A stretch of DNA of 64,000 bases from contig NW_020825289.1 in assembly GCF_003286085.1 (NCBI RefSeq), forward strand, positions 2,418,001 to 2,482,000, in the 5' to 3' direction. This document shows, piece by piece, positions 31,832 to 40,260 of this stretch. The position numbers and the translations under genes were made by a program. Every line of letters starts with the position of its first letter. The first letter of the stretch is position 1. This DNA is from Drosophila persimilis. Taxonomy: Eukaryota; Arthropoda; Insecta; Diptera; Drosophilidae. The notes beneath the pieces are model-generated. The model was not told the origin of the DNA and made no database searches. It saw nothing but the letters and a program-made list of their open reading frames with translations.

Positions 31832-32960
31832 AACGAGGGGGAACGTTGTGAGTTGCTGCGGACACCGCAACTCTACGGTTATACCCGATACTAAGTCAGT
31901 ATGGCTCTCCTCCGGCAGACGCCGCTAATATTTAACGACACGACAAAGAGTGCGTGCGAGAGAGACAGAAAATCAGTCTGAGCGTGACGTCGGGCGCTGC
32001 GTAGCCAATGCAAATTGATTTGTTCCTTTTGGCTATAAAAATGATCTGATCTGATCCAGATTCACCAATCTGATAGATATGGTCATTATCTATGATTCTG
32101 CGTTTTTAGTTTTCTCAAATCTGCAATATTGTGGATGCAACAGATTTTCGTCCTTTGTGGGGGCGGAAGGGGGTGGGGCGAAATTTTGAGATATACGTTT
32201 TATAGTGAGATCTAACAGGAGTACTAAATTTGGTTACTCTAGCCTTAATATTCTCTGAGATTTGTGAATATCCCCAGATTTGCATCCTTTGCGGGGGCGG
32301 AAGGGGGTGTGGCGAAATTTTGAAACAAACTCGTCTCGGTCCGATATATTAGGAGTGTGGATACCAAATTTGGTTGCTCTAGCTTTTATAGTCTCTGAGA
32401 TCTAGGCGCTAATGTTTTACTCTAAGCAAAGCCGCCTATGCTACGTGTGTGTTAGAGAGAGACAGGGCGAGAAAAAATGAAATTGTTTTCTTGACGCTGG
32501 CTATAATAATAATACGATCCAATTCAGATTCTGCAGCATAAAAGATATGGTCATTCTCTACGATTCTGCGTTTTTGGTTTTCTCGTATCTTTAAAATTGT
32601 GGATGCCACAGATTTTCGCCCTTTGAGGGGGCGGAAGTGGGCGGGGCAAAGTTTTGAAATATTTTGGTAGCAGTGACATATCACAGAAGTCTGGATCCAA
32701 AACATCGTTGCTCTAGCTCTTATAGTCTTTGAGCATTAGGCGCTGAAGGGGACGGACAGACGGACAGACGGACAGACGGACAGACGGACAGACGGACGGA
32801 CGGACAGACAGACAGGGCTCAATCGACTCGGCTATTGATGCTGATCAAGAATATATATACTTTATAGGGTCGGAAACGATTCCTTCTGGACGTTACACAC
32901 ATCCACTTTTACCACAAATCTAATATACCCCAATACTCATTTTGAGTATCGGGTATAAAA
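31832..32960 (-). mobile_element. DINE-1/INE-1 (Helentron-associated non-autonomous element)
   Basis: Minus strand starts TTTTATACCCGATACTC with a hairpin (AATACTC/GAGTAT around 32928-32950), then the familiar block with TATAAAGTATATATATTCTT and GCCGAGTCGAT, a GGAC/AGAC microsatellite, and repeats of the GGGGGCGGAAG type. It ends at 31832 with hairpin GAGTTGC/GCAACTC (31850-31873) and CCCCCTCGTT. The inverted block TATACCCGATACT at one end and AGTATCGGGTATA at the other are subterminal inverted repeats. DINE-1 is established as a Helentron derivative; its 3' end matches the Helentron end at 4833. It lies in the LINE leader. Confidence 0.9.
32751..32815. repeat. GGACAGAC microsatellite inside DINE-1
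   Basis: About eight units of GACGGACA-type repeat with variants GGACGGAC and AGACAGAC near its end. This is the normal variable repeat of DINE-1 elements. Confidence 0.95.
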
Positions 32961-32993
32961 ATCAGGAGCGCACGAGTCGGTGCCAGTGTGACC
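32961..32993 (-). promoter_or_regulatory. 5' end of the I-like LINE
   Basis: GGTCACACTGGCACCGACTC then GTGCGCTCC, between the 12 bp target duplication (32994-33005) and the DINE-1. I-type LINEs keep an internal promoter at the extreme 5' end; TCACACT could serve as initiator. The DINE-1 insertion within about 30 bases would separate it from downstream promoter elements. Confidence 0.5.
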
Positions 32994-33377
32994 TATAATC
33001 TTTTAACTTTTCGTTTGGATTATCTCTCCAAATTATATGCAAATATTGTTGATCGTCTTTATCAACATTAATTTGCCGGTACATTTTTTCAATGTCCGCC
33101 GATATTACAAATGGCCATTTACGCCATTTCACCATAATATCGAAGATATATTTTTGGACCCTTGGTCCAACCCACATGATATCATTTAAACTTTTATTGT
33201 TTGTGGTTTTTGCTGAAGCATCGAAAACCACCCTCAGCTTTGTCGTTAGACTGGAATCTCTTATGACTCCTTGATGGGGTAAATAATATTTCCCATCTTC
33301 TTTGGACTCTACCATATGTCCTAAGTTTTTATATTCATGCATGAACTTTACATAATTTTCTTTTAATGTTTTATTAT
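32994..33377 (-). pseudogene. Roo-like RT N-terminal piece
   Basis: Reads EYKNLGHMVESKEDGKYYLP, then SSLTTKLRVVFDASAKTTNN and ISADIEKMYRQINVDKDDQQ, the first RT blocks of BEL Pol (catalytic Asp in ADIEKMYR), to NPNEKLKDY. It connects upstream, across element C, with the piece ending at 41857 and downstream, across the LINE, with TVTYGTASAP at 26282-26372. The target duplication of element C, ATTAT, is at 33373-33377. Confidence 0.9.
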
Positions 33378-33740
33378 TGTTTGTAGTGGAGCGGATCGAG
33401 GATCAATTATCCAACGGCGAGGGTATGTTCCAGTATAAACTCCTAGCAGTCGTCACAGAAAGGAAAGGCCGATGGGTTTCGTTGTGTGTATATATATATA
33501 TTGTTCATGTAGTTATTGGGTATTCGCGCGGTATGTCGACAGGTTGAAGCGGGGGTGAAAACGTAACTGACTCTCTAAACCTTATGATCTATGCTTTATG
33601 CTGCCTTTATGCTGCGGTGAGCGCCGTGTGGATCGTGGATTGTGGATCCGAGCGCCCCTCCGAGCGCGCGAGCACGAGCCGGGACCGAGGCGCGCGGAGC
33701 CGGCACAGTGCGCGGAAACTGTCTATTGCTGGCCTGAACA
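33378..33740 (-). repeat. 3' LTR of element C
   Basis: 363 bp, plus strand TGTTTGTAGTGG to GGCCTGAACA. The start was set by the shared TGTTTG with the other LTR and by the ATTAT duplication. Contains a TATATATATAT stretch (33488-33500). Confidence 0.93.
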
Positions 33741-33757
33741 TCCTCCCCCCCCCTTGC
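33741..33757 (-). promoter_or_regulatory. Polypurine tract of element C
   Basis: On the minus strand CAAGGGGGGGGGGAGGA ends directly at the 3' LTR. A G10 run is an unusually clean tract. Confidence 0.9.
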
Positions 33758-33783
33758 AGGATTGCAAAGTATAATGGGGTGGC

Positions 33784-34731
33784 CTATGGCTGGGTGCACG
33801 CCCCCGACACGATCCATCCAAAAACGGTGCTCTGGGCCACCGGCAGGCCGTCCTCACGCGCAAGGAACCCGGGCTGGATCACCTTCGGGTAGACATCTGC
33901 TCCCAAGATGAGCGAGATTGTCGCCGGTCGATGGAATTGTTCATCGGCAAGCCTCAGGTCACCGAAACGCGCCCGCACGGAATCGCTCAGCTGTCGGATA
34001 GGCGTGCGGATGCGCACACGGGGCTCGACCTTGAGCATCGTTTCCAACTGGAAGTCGCCCATTTTGGCGCGGATCACCGCCGTACACACTTTCTCGTCCC
34101 CCACACAAGTGGTGGGCAACTTGAAGGCGCTGGCAAAGGAGTCGTCAATACAGCTCACCGGCGTGCATGGGTCGATAAGCGCCGCCGTCTCGAAGTTTTT
34201 GGATCCCGTATCCAAGACCACCAGCGCCGTCGGGAGTATGATGAGGCTTCGATGTTGTAGAAGTGAGTCGACGGATGGTGCCGGGGGCCCTGCCACGGGG
34301 CGGCTCACGGGGAGAAGCGGGCGGCGGTCGGCGTGGGCCGACGTGGATGGCGACGATGCAGCCGAGGCTGAGCGGGCTGGACGACGAGGTCGGCGTTTGA
34401 CGTGGGGCGCTGTAGATGGCGACGATGCTCCTGAGGCCGAGCGGACTGGACGACGAGACGAGGGTATGTGGAGTAGAGTGTGGTGGTTTTTGCCACACAC
34501 CCGGCACACCCCGCCACTGCGACACTCCTGGCCGGAGTGTTGGTGGACCAGGCAGTTCCCGCAATATTTGTTAATGAGGACAGCTCGGAGTCTCTTCTCA
34601 GGGCTCAGGCGAAGGAAATGGTGACAGGTCCGTAGCGGATGAATTCCTCGGCAGACCCGGCAACGGTACGAGTTGATCCCTCGATCACGCCGGCTCTCCG
34701 TGGTGCGGCTGGCGCGGATCCGTGGGGCCAT
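33784..34731 (-). CDS. Element C ORF2: zinc knuckles plus retropepsin-like domain
   Basis: 315 codons, intact. Residues about 20-90: CRVCRGIHPLRTCHHFL, CGNCLVHQHSGQEC and CRVCGKNHHTLLH, the BEL Gag-end knuckle set. Residues about 90-145 hold an imperfect repeat (RRPVRSASGASSPST / RRPARSASAASSPST) rich in Arg, Pro and Ser. Residues about 165-312 are protease-like: ALVVLDTGSKNFETAALID, PCTPVSC, LGADVYPKVI and TVFGWIVSG, matching the same blocks in the element's own Pol (LIDPGSEATFI, LIGADILPSIL, SIFGWVLTG) at moderate identity. It is too diverged to be a recent internal copy. The catalytic triplet reads D-P-C and not D-S/T-G. No signal peptide or membrane segment. Possible roles: RNA chaperone, Gag-like cofactor or inhibitor of the main protease. 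Function unknown. Confidence 0.85.
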   Translation of the reverse strand: MAPRIRASRTTESRRDRGINSYRCRVCRGIHPLRTCHHFLRLSPEKRLRAVLINKYCGNCLVHQHSGQECRSGGVCRVCGKNHHTLLHIPSSRRPVRSASGASSPSTAPHVKRRPRRPARSASAASSPSTSAHADRRPLLPVSRPVAGPPAPSVDSLLQHRSLIILPTALVVLDTGSKNFETAALIDPCTPVSCIDDSFASAFKLPTTCVGDEKVCTAVIRAKMGDFQLETMLKVEPRVRIRTPIRQLSDSVRARFGDLRLADEQFHRPATISLILGADVYPKVIQPGFLAREDGLPVAQSTVFGWIVSGACTQP

Positions 34732-34748
34732 GTCTGGATGAGGATGGA

Positions 34749-34785
34749 ACTAGGATGGAATAGAGAAGTCGAAGAAGTATTAGTA
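34749..34785 (-). promoter_or_regulatory. Candidate branch point and splice acceptor for ORF2
   Basis: On the minus strand TACTAAT (34779-34785) is followed by a pyrimidine-rich run and TAG with AG at 34750-34751, about 31 bases from the branch A. ORF2's ATG at 34731 is about 20 bases further, in good context (GACATGG). A second weaker acceptor (TTCACAG) lies about 40 bases upstream. A candidate donor CTG/GTGAGA is at 40250 just inside gag, but it would not put gag's ATG in phase with ORF2, so the real donor may be in the leader. Confidence 0.5.
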
Positions 34786-34818
34786 CGGAGCTGTGAATGG
34801 GACAAGTGCACATTCACG

Positions 34819-37800
34819 TTATTGTTGGATGGAACTACGGGGTTCTACTGGCAGGAGAACGACCTTGACAATCGGTCTTTTGAGGGTACCGCGGGCAGTA
34901 AGGATATCCACCACACGGACCCTGTCGTCGGCACCGGGATACACGGAAGTTATCCTTCCGAGCCGCCATTCGTTGGACGGCAGGTTATCCTCCTTGATGA
35001 CCACCATATCGCCAACCTGAAGATTTGGCGTCGGCGTCTGCCACTTAGTCCGCTTGTGGAGCTCCTTGAGGTATTCCTCCTTCCACCTTTGACAGAACTG
35101 TTGGTTGAGGGCCTTCAAATGCTGCCACCGATTGATGATCGAATTAAGGTTCCCCTTTATTTCGGGCTCGGCCGTACTCATTAAGGGCCCCCCAATAAGG
35201 AAGTGCCCGGGAGTGAGGGCTAGCAGCTCCGTCGGATCATCGGACATCGGTGAGAGCGGCCTGGAATTGAGGCACGCTTCAATCTTCGCGAGCAGCGTAG
35301 AAAGCTCTTCAAACGTATACCTCCGAGTGGACGTGGCCTTGTAGAAGAGAGTTTTGAAACTCTTCACTCCGGCTTCCCATAGGCCTCCCATATGTGGAGC
35401 TCCTGGTGGGATGAAGCGCCACGAAACCCGCTGATGGCTATACGCATCAGTCACCGAGTCCTTAAACGCGTCAAGGAAGTCACTGGAAAGCAGGGTTGCT
35501 GCACCAACGAAAGTTTTTCCATTATCTGAATGGATACGCTGTGGACATCCGTGACTTGCGACGAAACGAGCGAAGGCGGCGAGAAATTTTTCGGTGGTGA
35601 GGTCGGACGTGGGTTCTAAATGTATCGCCTTTGTGGAAAAACACACGAATACGCACACATACCCCTTCGTGATCAGACATGCTCTCCCTGTATAGTTCCG
35701 TATTTCGAAAGGACCCGCGTAATCAATCCCGGTATGCGTAAACGGTCTGGAAAAGGACGACCGCTCGGTTGGGAGATCTCCCATCATTTGGGTTTGCAAC
35801 CTTCTTTTGTGAATAACGCAGACCTTGCAGGAGTTCACAACCCCCTTCATAAGCCTTTGAACCTTTGGAATCCAATACTTTGATCGAATGAGGCGCACCA
35901 TCAATTGGTTGCCGCCATGAAGAGTTATCCGGTGCGTAAATTGCGCGAGAAGGCGAGACAATCGACAATTATATGGGAGAATGATTGGATGTCGTTCGTC
36001 GTATCTTAGCACTTCAGAGCCTGCGACACGGCCGCATGCTCTGATCAACCCATGGCGGTCTAGGAAAGGGTTCATGTTCAGGATATAACTTGACCTTGGC
36101 GTTGGCCGCTTACCGCTTAGGCAGCGATACTCCTCGGGGTATTCTCTACGCTGCGTCTCTAGGATAAGAGTTTTTTCAGCTTCGGTAATTTCGCCGCTCG
36201 TAAGATGGCCCTTTTGCGCGGTGGCTAACTTCCGGCAGCGCTTGGTGAAGCGCATGATATATGCACGGACTCGTAGAGCTCTCTCCAGATTGGAGAATCG
36301 TTCGAGGAAGTCTTCGGCTGGGTTGAGTGCGAAATGGGCTTTTACAGTTCGCTGCTCTAAGGTCATAACGGGGGAGTTATTAACTGGTGCCGGCCATTGA
36401 TCTCGGCCCTTCTGCAGCCAAGTTGGTCCGTGCCACCAGAGTTGGTTCTCCACCAACTCCTGTAACGGCACGCCTCTGCTGGCTAAGTCCGCGGGGTTCT
36501 GTTCGGATGGAACGTGGCACCACTTCTCAATATCGGTCGCTTGAGATATCCTAGTCACTCGGTTGGCCACGAACGTGGTCCAGTGACACGCGGGCTTTGC
36601 CAGCCAGGCGAGGACTATGGTGGAATCGGTCCAGCAATAGCAGCTCGTACTTGCTGTTGGCATATTCGGCAGGATAGCCGCCGCCATTTCGGACAAAAGC
36701 ACTGCCCCGCAAAGCTCTAACCGGGGGAGCGACACGGTTTTCACGGGTGCGACTCGCGTTTTCGCTGTGAGAAGCTGCACCTCGACCAAACGGTCAACCT
36801 CAATGCGGACGTAGATGGCGGCACCGTAAGCCCTCTCGGATGCATCGCAGAACCCATGATGTTCGACTTTTACCGCTGGCCGGGAGCCGACCCATCTTGG
36901 AATATGGATTTGGTCGAGAGCGGAGTAGCTCCGCAGGAAACTTTGCCAGCGCTGGCGCATCTCGCTTGGAAGCTCATCGTCCCATCCCAGGTCCTGCAAC
37001 CAGATTTCTTGCATGAAGATCTTGGACCGAACAATGAATGGGGCCAACCACCCCGCGGGGTCGAACAGCCTTGCGATCTGGGACAGAACTGCTCGCTTGG
37101 TGTATGACGACTCAGGCGCTAACTCGGGAGGGACAAAAAAAACTCGTCTGAAGTCGCTTTCCAGAATCCCGAGAGTCTTAGCCGTGCTCTCTTCCTCCAT
37201 CTCCAGAAAATCTGTGTGGAGACGATGAGCACTCGGAATTCCTGCCAGAATAGCTTTGTGGTTTGAAGTCCACTTCCGCAGCGGAAAACCTGCAGAGCTA
37301 AGTGCGGCCTGCAACTCGCGGATCGTTAGTCGAGCCTCATCGGTAGAATCCGCTCCGGCTAGGACATCGTCGACATACATGAATGATCGGATAATGCGAC
37401 TTGCTTTCGGAAATCTGGACTGGACGTCGCTTGCTAGCTGTTGCAACACTCGGATGGCAAGAAAAGGAGCGCAATTGACTCCGAAGGTTACGGTCTTAAG
37501 TTCATAGTCGCGGATGAGTCCCTCCTTGTTTCGAAATAATATTCGCTGGAAAGGGGTGTGTTTCGGGTCAACCCAAATTTGGCGATACATCTTGGTGATG
37601 TCCGCGTTGAAAACGTACCGGAAATAACGCCACTTCAGGATCTGGAGGGTCAAGTCAGATTGGAGGACCGGGCCGGCGTGCAGAAGATCATTCAAACTCA
37701 CACCGTTGGTCGACGGGCTGGATGCGTTAAATACCACGCGGACCTTCGTGGTAGTGCTCTCAGGCTTGAAGACAGCGTGGTGCGGAAGGTAGTAGGTTGA

Positions 37801-40260
37801 GGACCCATGAGTCGGAGGAACTTCTGTCATATGTTCAAGCTCTAGGTATTCTTGGATTACGGTGTCGTACTGCTCTTGTAGGGGACCGTTTCTTTTCAAG
37901 CGATTTTCGTTTCTTAGGAACTGGGCCAGCGCGGCTGCCCTTGAATACCCCAGATCTGATCCGAGATGATCTGGGTCGCGAAACGGTAACGTGACGACGT
38001 ATTTCCCGCTTGGCGTTCTTGACGTAGTTCGGAGGAAATTTCTTTCGCAGTACGAATCCGACTCGCTTTCTATTTTAGTAGGAATGTCCTCCACCTCCCA
38101 AAACTTTGTGAGGAGTTTGTCCAACGGAGTCTCTAGCTCGGTGGAAATTTGCGTGGAGAAGGATGCGACCCGGCCTTGTACCGTGTTTGGCACTGGGCCT
38201 GTAAGAACCCACCCGAAAATGGATTCCTGTCCGAGGAGAGATCCACAGATGTTCGTCTGTGAGCCGCTCAAGAGGATGGATGGAAGGATGTCGGCACCAA
38301 TCAGGACATCTATTTGTGAGCTTTCGTAAAATGTCGGGTCTGCCCATGGCAGGTTCGGCAAGTCTCGCAACGAGTGTTGCGGGATCGGATGGGAGGGAAG
38401 GCTGCCTGATAGTTCCGGCAGGACATAGGCTGTGGCGTCCAATTGTAAGCCCGGCTTAGTCGGGGAACGGATGGAAAAATGGCAGAGTTTCTTGGACTGA
38501 GCGGATATTGTCTGATTGAGGCCCGAGACCTGTGCCTGGGCGAGTCGGAATGGCAACTTAATGATCTGGAAGAGACGTTCCGTAATGAACGTCGCCTCGG
38601 AGCCCGGGTCGATTAGAGCGCGGGCGCGAAAATTTGTCCCCAAGTGGCAAATATTAATAATAGCCGTGCCTAGGAGTACCGCCCTCTTGCCGGAGGCGAA
38701 ATAGTTCTGAACGCTAGGCTGAGCTTCGGCAGGAGTCGGAAGTGGTACGGAATTGGGCACGGATTGGCTGGAAACTGGAGTGCCACGGTGCAGCAGCGTA
38801 TGATGCCGGTCTCCACACGTGTTGCAGTTGTGGGCGCTTTGGCATTCACGAATCTGGTGACCTCTTGCGAAACAGTTTAAGCAAAGCATTTTTTGCTTAA
38901 TATAGCTGGAGCGAGCATCAGGTCTCATCTGAAGGAATTGAGGGCATACCCGGATCGGATGGTTCTCTTTGGAGCAAAGATCACACGTTCTCCGCTTCGG
39001 ATCCACAGTTGTTCCGAAAGAGTGAACCCGCCTTGCAACAGGGCTCTCTTGGGAACGGAAAGGGTTGGGATTGCCCTTTGACCTCTCTGACAGGGGTAGA
39101 CTCGCCCTGGAGTGGGCCTGAGTCTCCATGCCTGGATGGCCGTCCTCGGTCACCTCGAGAGACAGGTACCGCTCCGCCAGGAACTTGTCCATAGCGTGCC
39201 AGGTGGGAATTTCGGACTTGTGTATCACGGACTGCTCCCAAAGCTCCAAAGTCGTTTTCGGCAACTTCGCGGATATGAGGTACACTAACACTCCGTCAGC
39301 GAAAATGCTGTCTGTGGAGACCTCGGAGTGGTTGAGTGTCGTAAGGCACTTGTGGACGGCCCTCTGAAGCTCTTTTAGCGCTGCAGCTGACTCGGTGCGG
39401 ATTTGGGGCAGACTGAAAAGGATCTTCAGCTGGGCTTTGAGTATCAGCCTCTTGTTCTGGAAACGCTCACGGAGGGCGCTCCATGCGGACGCGAACCCTT
39501 CGTTCGTGAGTGGAGCCTGTGCCACTATGTCGTGGGCCTCACCGCTTGTTTTTTTGTTGAGGTGGAACAGTTTTTCTACTGGAGCCAACCTCGGGTTCTC
39601 TATATATATGGCGGTGAACAGGTCTCGGAACGTGGGCCACTGCTGATAGTCCCCACTGAAAACTTCAGTGTCACATGGAGGAAGACGGCAACCGCCGGAC
39701 GTCGGCACTTGAACGGCCAGTTGAGGCGTGTGAGGGACAGTCGGGGGTTCGAGCTGATCGTTCAGTTCGGCAAGGCATTGCGCGTAGACCGCGTAGCAGT
39801 CATCGTACATCCCCTGGACGTCAGCTACCCCCTCTGGATCTACTTCCGTTATCGCCTCCACACAGGCCTCGAACTCCGCGTCCACCTTCGCCCACAGGCT
39901 TCGGAGCTGATCTCGATGGACTTGGGAGAGCGAGCGGGTTGGTGTGCTAGCATCTGGAGCGCTGAGCTTCTGGTCGAAGCGTGTCAGTCTGCTTGCAGCC
40001 AAGGCAAACTTAGACCTTGCGGAACTGGCGGCCGATTGGGCCATAGTGCTCGGAACCGTGCGAGGGACGACCGAGGGGAGCAACAAGGCCTCAAAGGCAT
40101 GTGGTGCGTGAGCCCTGGACGTGGTCGGACCTCGCTCAGTTGGGGCCGGACGGGAAGATGTGGGCGTAGCGATTGAGCCGTTGGAGCTGGGTGGATGGGT
40201 TAAACTCAGCGAACTCACCCGCTTAAACTTCTTGCGAGATTTCTTCTCACCAGTGGGCAT
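34819..40260 (-). CDS. gag-pol: Element C Gag-Pol polyprotein
   Basis: 1813 codons, unbroken. About 1-100: Ser/Pro/basic-rich. About 190-380: Gag core (PPCDTEVFSGDYQQWPTF, RFQNKRLILKAQLKILF). 425-490: knuckles CDLCSKENHPIRVC, CLNCFARGHQIREC and CNTCGDRHHTLLH. About 550: retropepsin LIDPGSEATFI, with Pro in place of the usual Ser/Thr. About 840-965: RT with KVRVVFNASS, NADITKMYRQ and YVDDVLAG. About 1137-1215: RNase H with FCDASERAYGAAIY and CWTDSTIVLAW. About 1445-1630: integrase with HRITLHGG, CKVCVIHK, GIDYAGPF, HSDNGKTFVGA and GLWEAGVKS. All catalytic acids are present. It starts at the first ATG after the leader and ends 87 nt before ORF2. Gag and Pol are in one frame, the usual BEL arrangement. 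Confidence 0.95.
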   Translation of the reverse strand: MPTGEKKSRKKFKRVSSLSLTHPPSSNGSIATPTSSRPAPTERGPTTSRAHAPHAFEALLLPSVVPRTVPSTMAQSAASSARSKFALAASRLTRFDQKLSAPDASTPTRSLSQVHRDQLRSLWAKVDAEFEACVEAITEVDPEGVADVQGMYDDCYAVYAQCLAELNDQLEPPTVPHTPQLAVQVPTSGGCRLPPCDTEVFSGDYQQWPTFRDLFTAIYIENPRLAPVEKLFHLNKKTSGEAHDIVAQAPLTNEGFASAWSALRERFQNKRLILKAQLKILFSLPQIRTESAAALKELQRAVHKCLTTLNHSEVSTDSIFADGVLVYLISAKLPKTTLELWEQSVIHKSEIPTWHAMDKFLAERYLSLEVTEDGHPGMETQAHSRASLPLSERSKGNPNPFRSQESPVARRVHSFGTTVDPKRRTCDLCSKENHPIRVCPQFLQMRPDARSSYIKQKMLCLNCFARGHQIRECQSAHNCNTCGDRHHTLLHRGTPVSSQSVPNSVPLPTPAEAQPSVQNYFASGKRAVLLGTAIINICHLGTNFRARALIDPGSEATFITERLFQIIKLPFRLAQAQVSGLNQTISAQSKKLCHFSIRSPTKPGLQLDATAYVLPELSGSLPSHPIPQHSLRDLPNLPWADPTFYESSQIDVLIGADILPSILLSGSQTNICGSLLGQESIFGWVLTGPVPNTVQGRVASFSTQISTELETPLDKLLTKFWEVEDIPTKIESESDSYCERNFLRTTSRTPSGKYVVTLPFRDPDHLGSDLGYSRAAALAQFLRNENRLKRNGPLQEQYDTVIQEYLELEHMTEVPPTHGSSTYYLPHHAVFKPESTTTKVRVVFNASSPSTNGVSLNDLLHAGPVLQSDLTLQILKWRYFRYVFNADITKMYRQIWVDPKHTPFQRILFRNKEGLIRDYELKTVTFGVNCAPFLAIRVLQQLASDVQSRFPKASRIIRSFMYVDDVLAGADSTDEARLTIRELQAALSSAGFPLRKWTSNHKAILAGIPSAHRLHTDFLEMEEESTAKTLGILESDFRRVFFVPPELAPESSYTKRAVLSQIARLFDPAGWLAPFIVRSKIFMQEIWLQDLGWDDELPSEMRQRWQSFLRSYSALDQIHIPRWVGSRPAVKVEHHGFCDASERAYGAAIYVRIEVDRLVEVQLLTAKTRVAPVKTVSLPRLELCGAVLLSEMAAAILPNMPTASTSCYCWTDSTIVLAWLAKPACHWTTFVANRVTRISQATDIEKWCHVPSEQNPADLASRGVPLQELVENQLWWHGPTWLQKGRDQWPAPVNNSPVMTLEQRTVKAHFALNPAEDFLERFSNLERALRVRAYIMRFTKRCRKLATAQKGHLTSGEITEAEKTLILETQRREYPEEYRCLSGKRPTPRSSYILNMNPFLDRHGLIRACGRVAGSEVLRYDERHPIILPYNCRLSRLLAQFTHRITLHGGNQLMVRLIRSKYWIPKVQRLMKGVVNSCKVCVIHKRRLQTQMMGDLPTERSSFSRPFTHTGIDYAGPFEIRNYTGRACLITKGYVCVFVCFSTKAIHLEPTSDLTTEKFLAAFARFVASHGCPQRIHSDNGKTFVGAATLLSSDFLDAFKDSVTDAYSHQRVSWRFIPPGAPHMGGLWEAGVKSFKTLFYKATSTRRYTFEELSTLLAKIEACLNSRPLSPMSDDPTELLALTPGHFLIGGPLMSTAEPEIKGNLNSIINRWQHLKALNQQFCQRWKEEYLKELHKRTKWQTPTPNLQVGDMVVIKEDNLPSNEWRLGRITSVYPGADDRVRVVDILTARGTLKRPIVKVVLLPVEPRSSIQQ

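Larger units (their letters stand above)
26385..32993 (-). mobile_element. I-clade LINE with RNase H, carrying a DINE-1 in its leader
   Basis: Bounded by the 12 bp duplication TATAATCTTTTA. 3' end (low coordinates) has an A/T-rich tail, 5' end starts GGTCACACTGGCACC at 32993. Without the DINE-1 it is about 5.5 kb, full length for an I-type LINE. Parts on the minus strand: ORF1 with three CCHC knuckles, endonuclease, RT and RNase H. RNase H inside a LINE with CCHC ORF1 points to the I clade and not Jockey. It is defective: RT core deleted, endonuclease-RT junction disrupted, ORF1 frame break. Confidence 0.88.

Noticed and set aside
32962-32993. C-terminal end of the open frame covering the roo-like RT piece looked in a shifted frame like a TVTYGTDSCAP-type RT block.
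   Set aside because: The bases belong to the 5' end of the I-like LINE, outside the 12 bp target duplication; the true RT continuation is at 26282-26372.
33908-34624. 238-codon open frame on the plus strand opposite ORF2 of element C.
   Set aside because: GC-rich antisense shadow of ORF2 with no domain; the minus strand carries the knuckles and protease blocks.
39403-40176. 257-codon plus-strand open frame opposite gag of element C.
   Set aside because: Antisense shadow of a GC-rich gag; no recognisable protein features.
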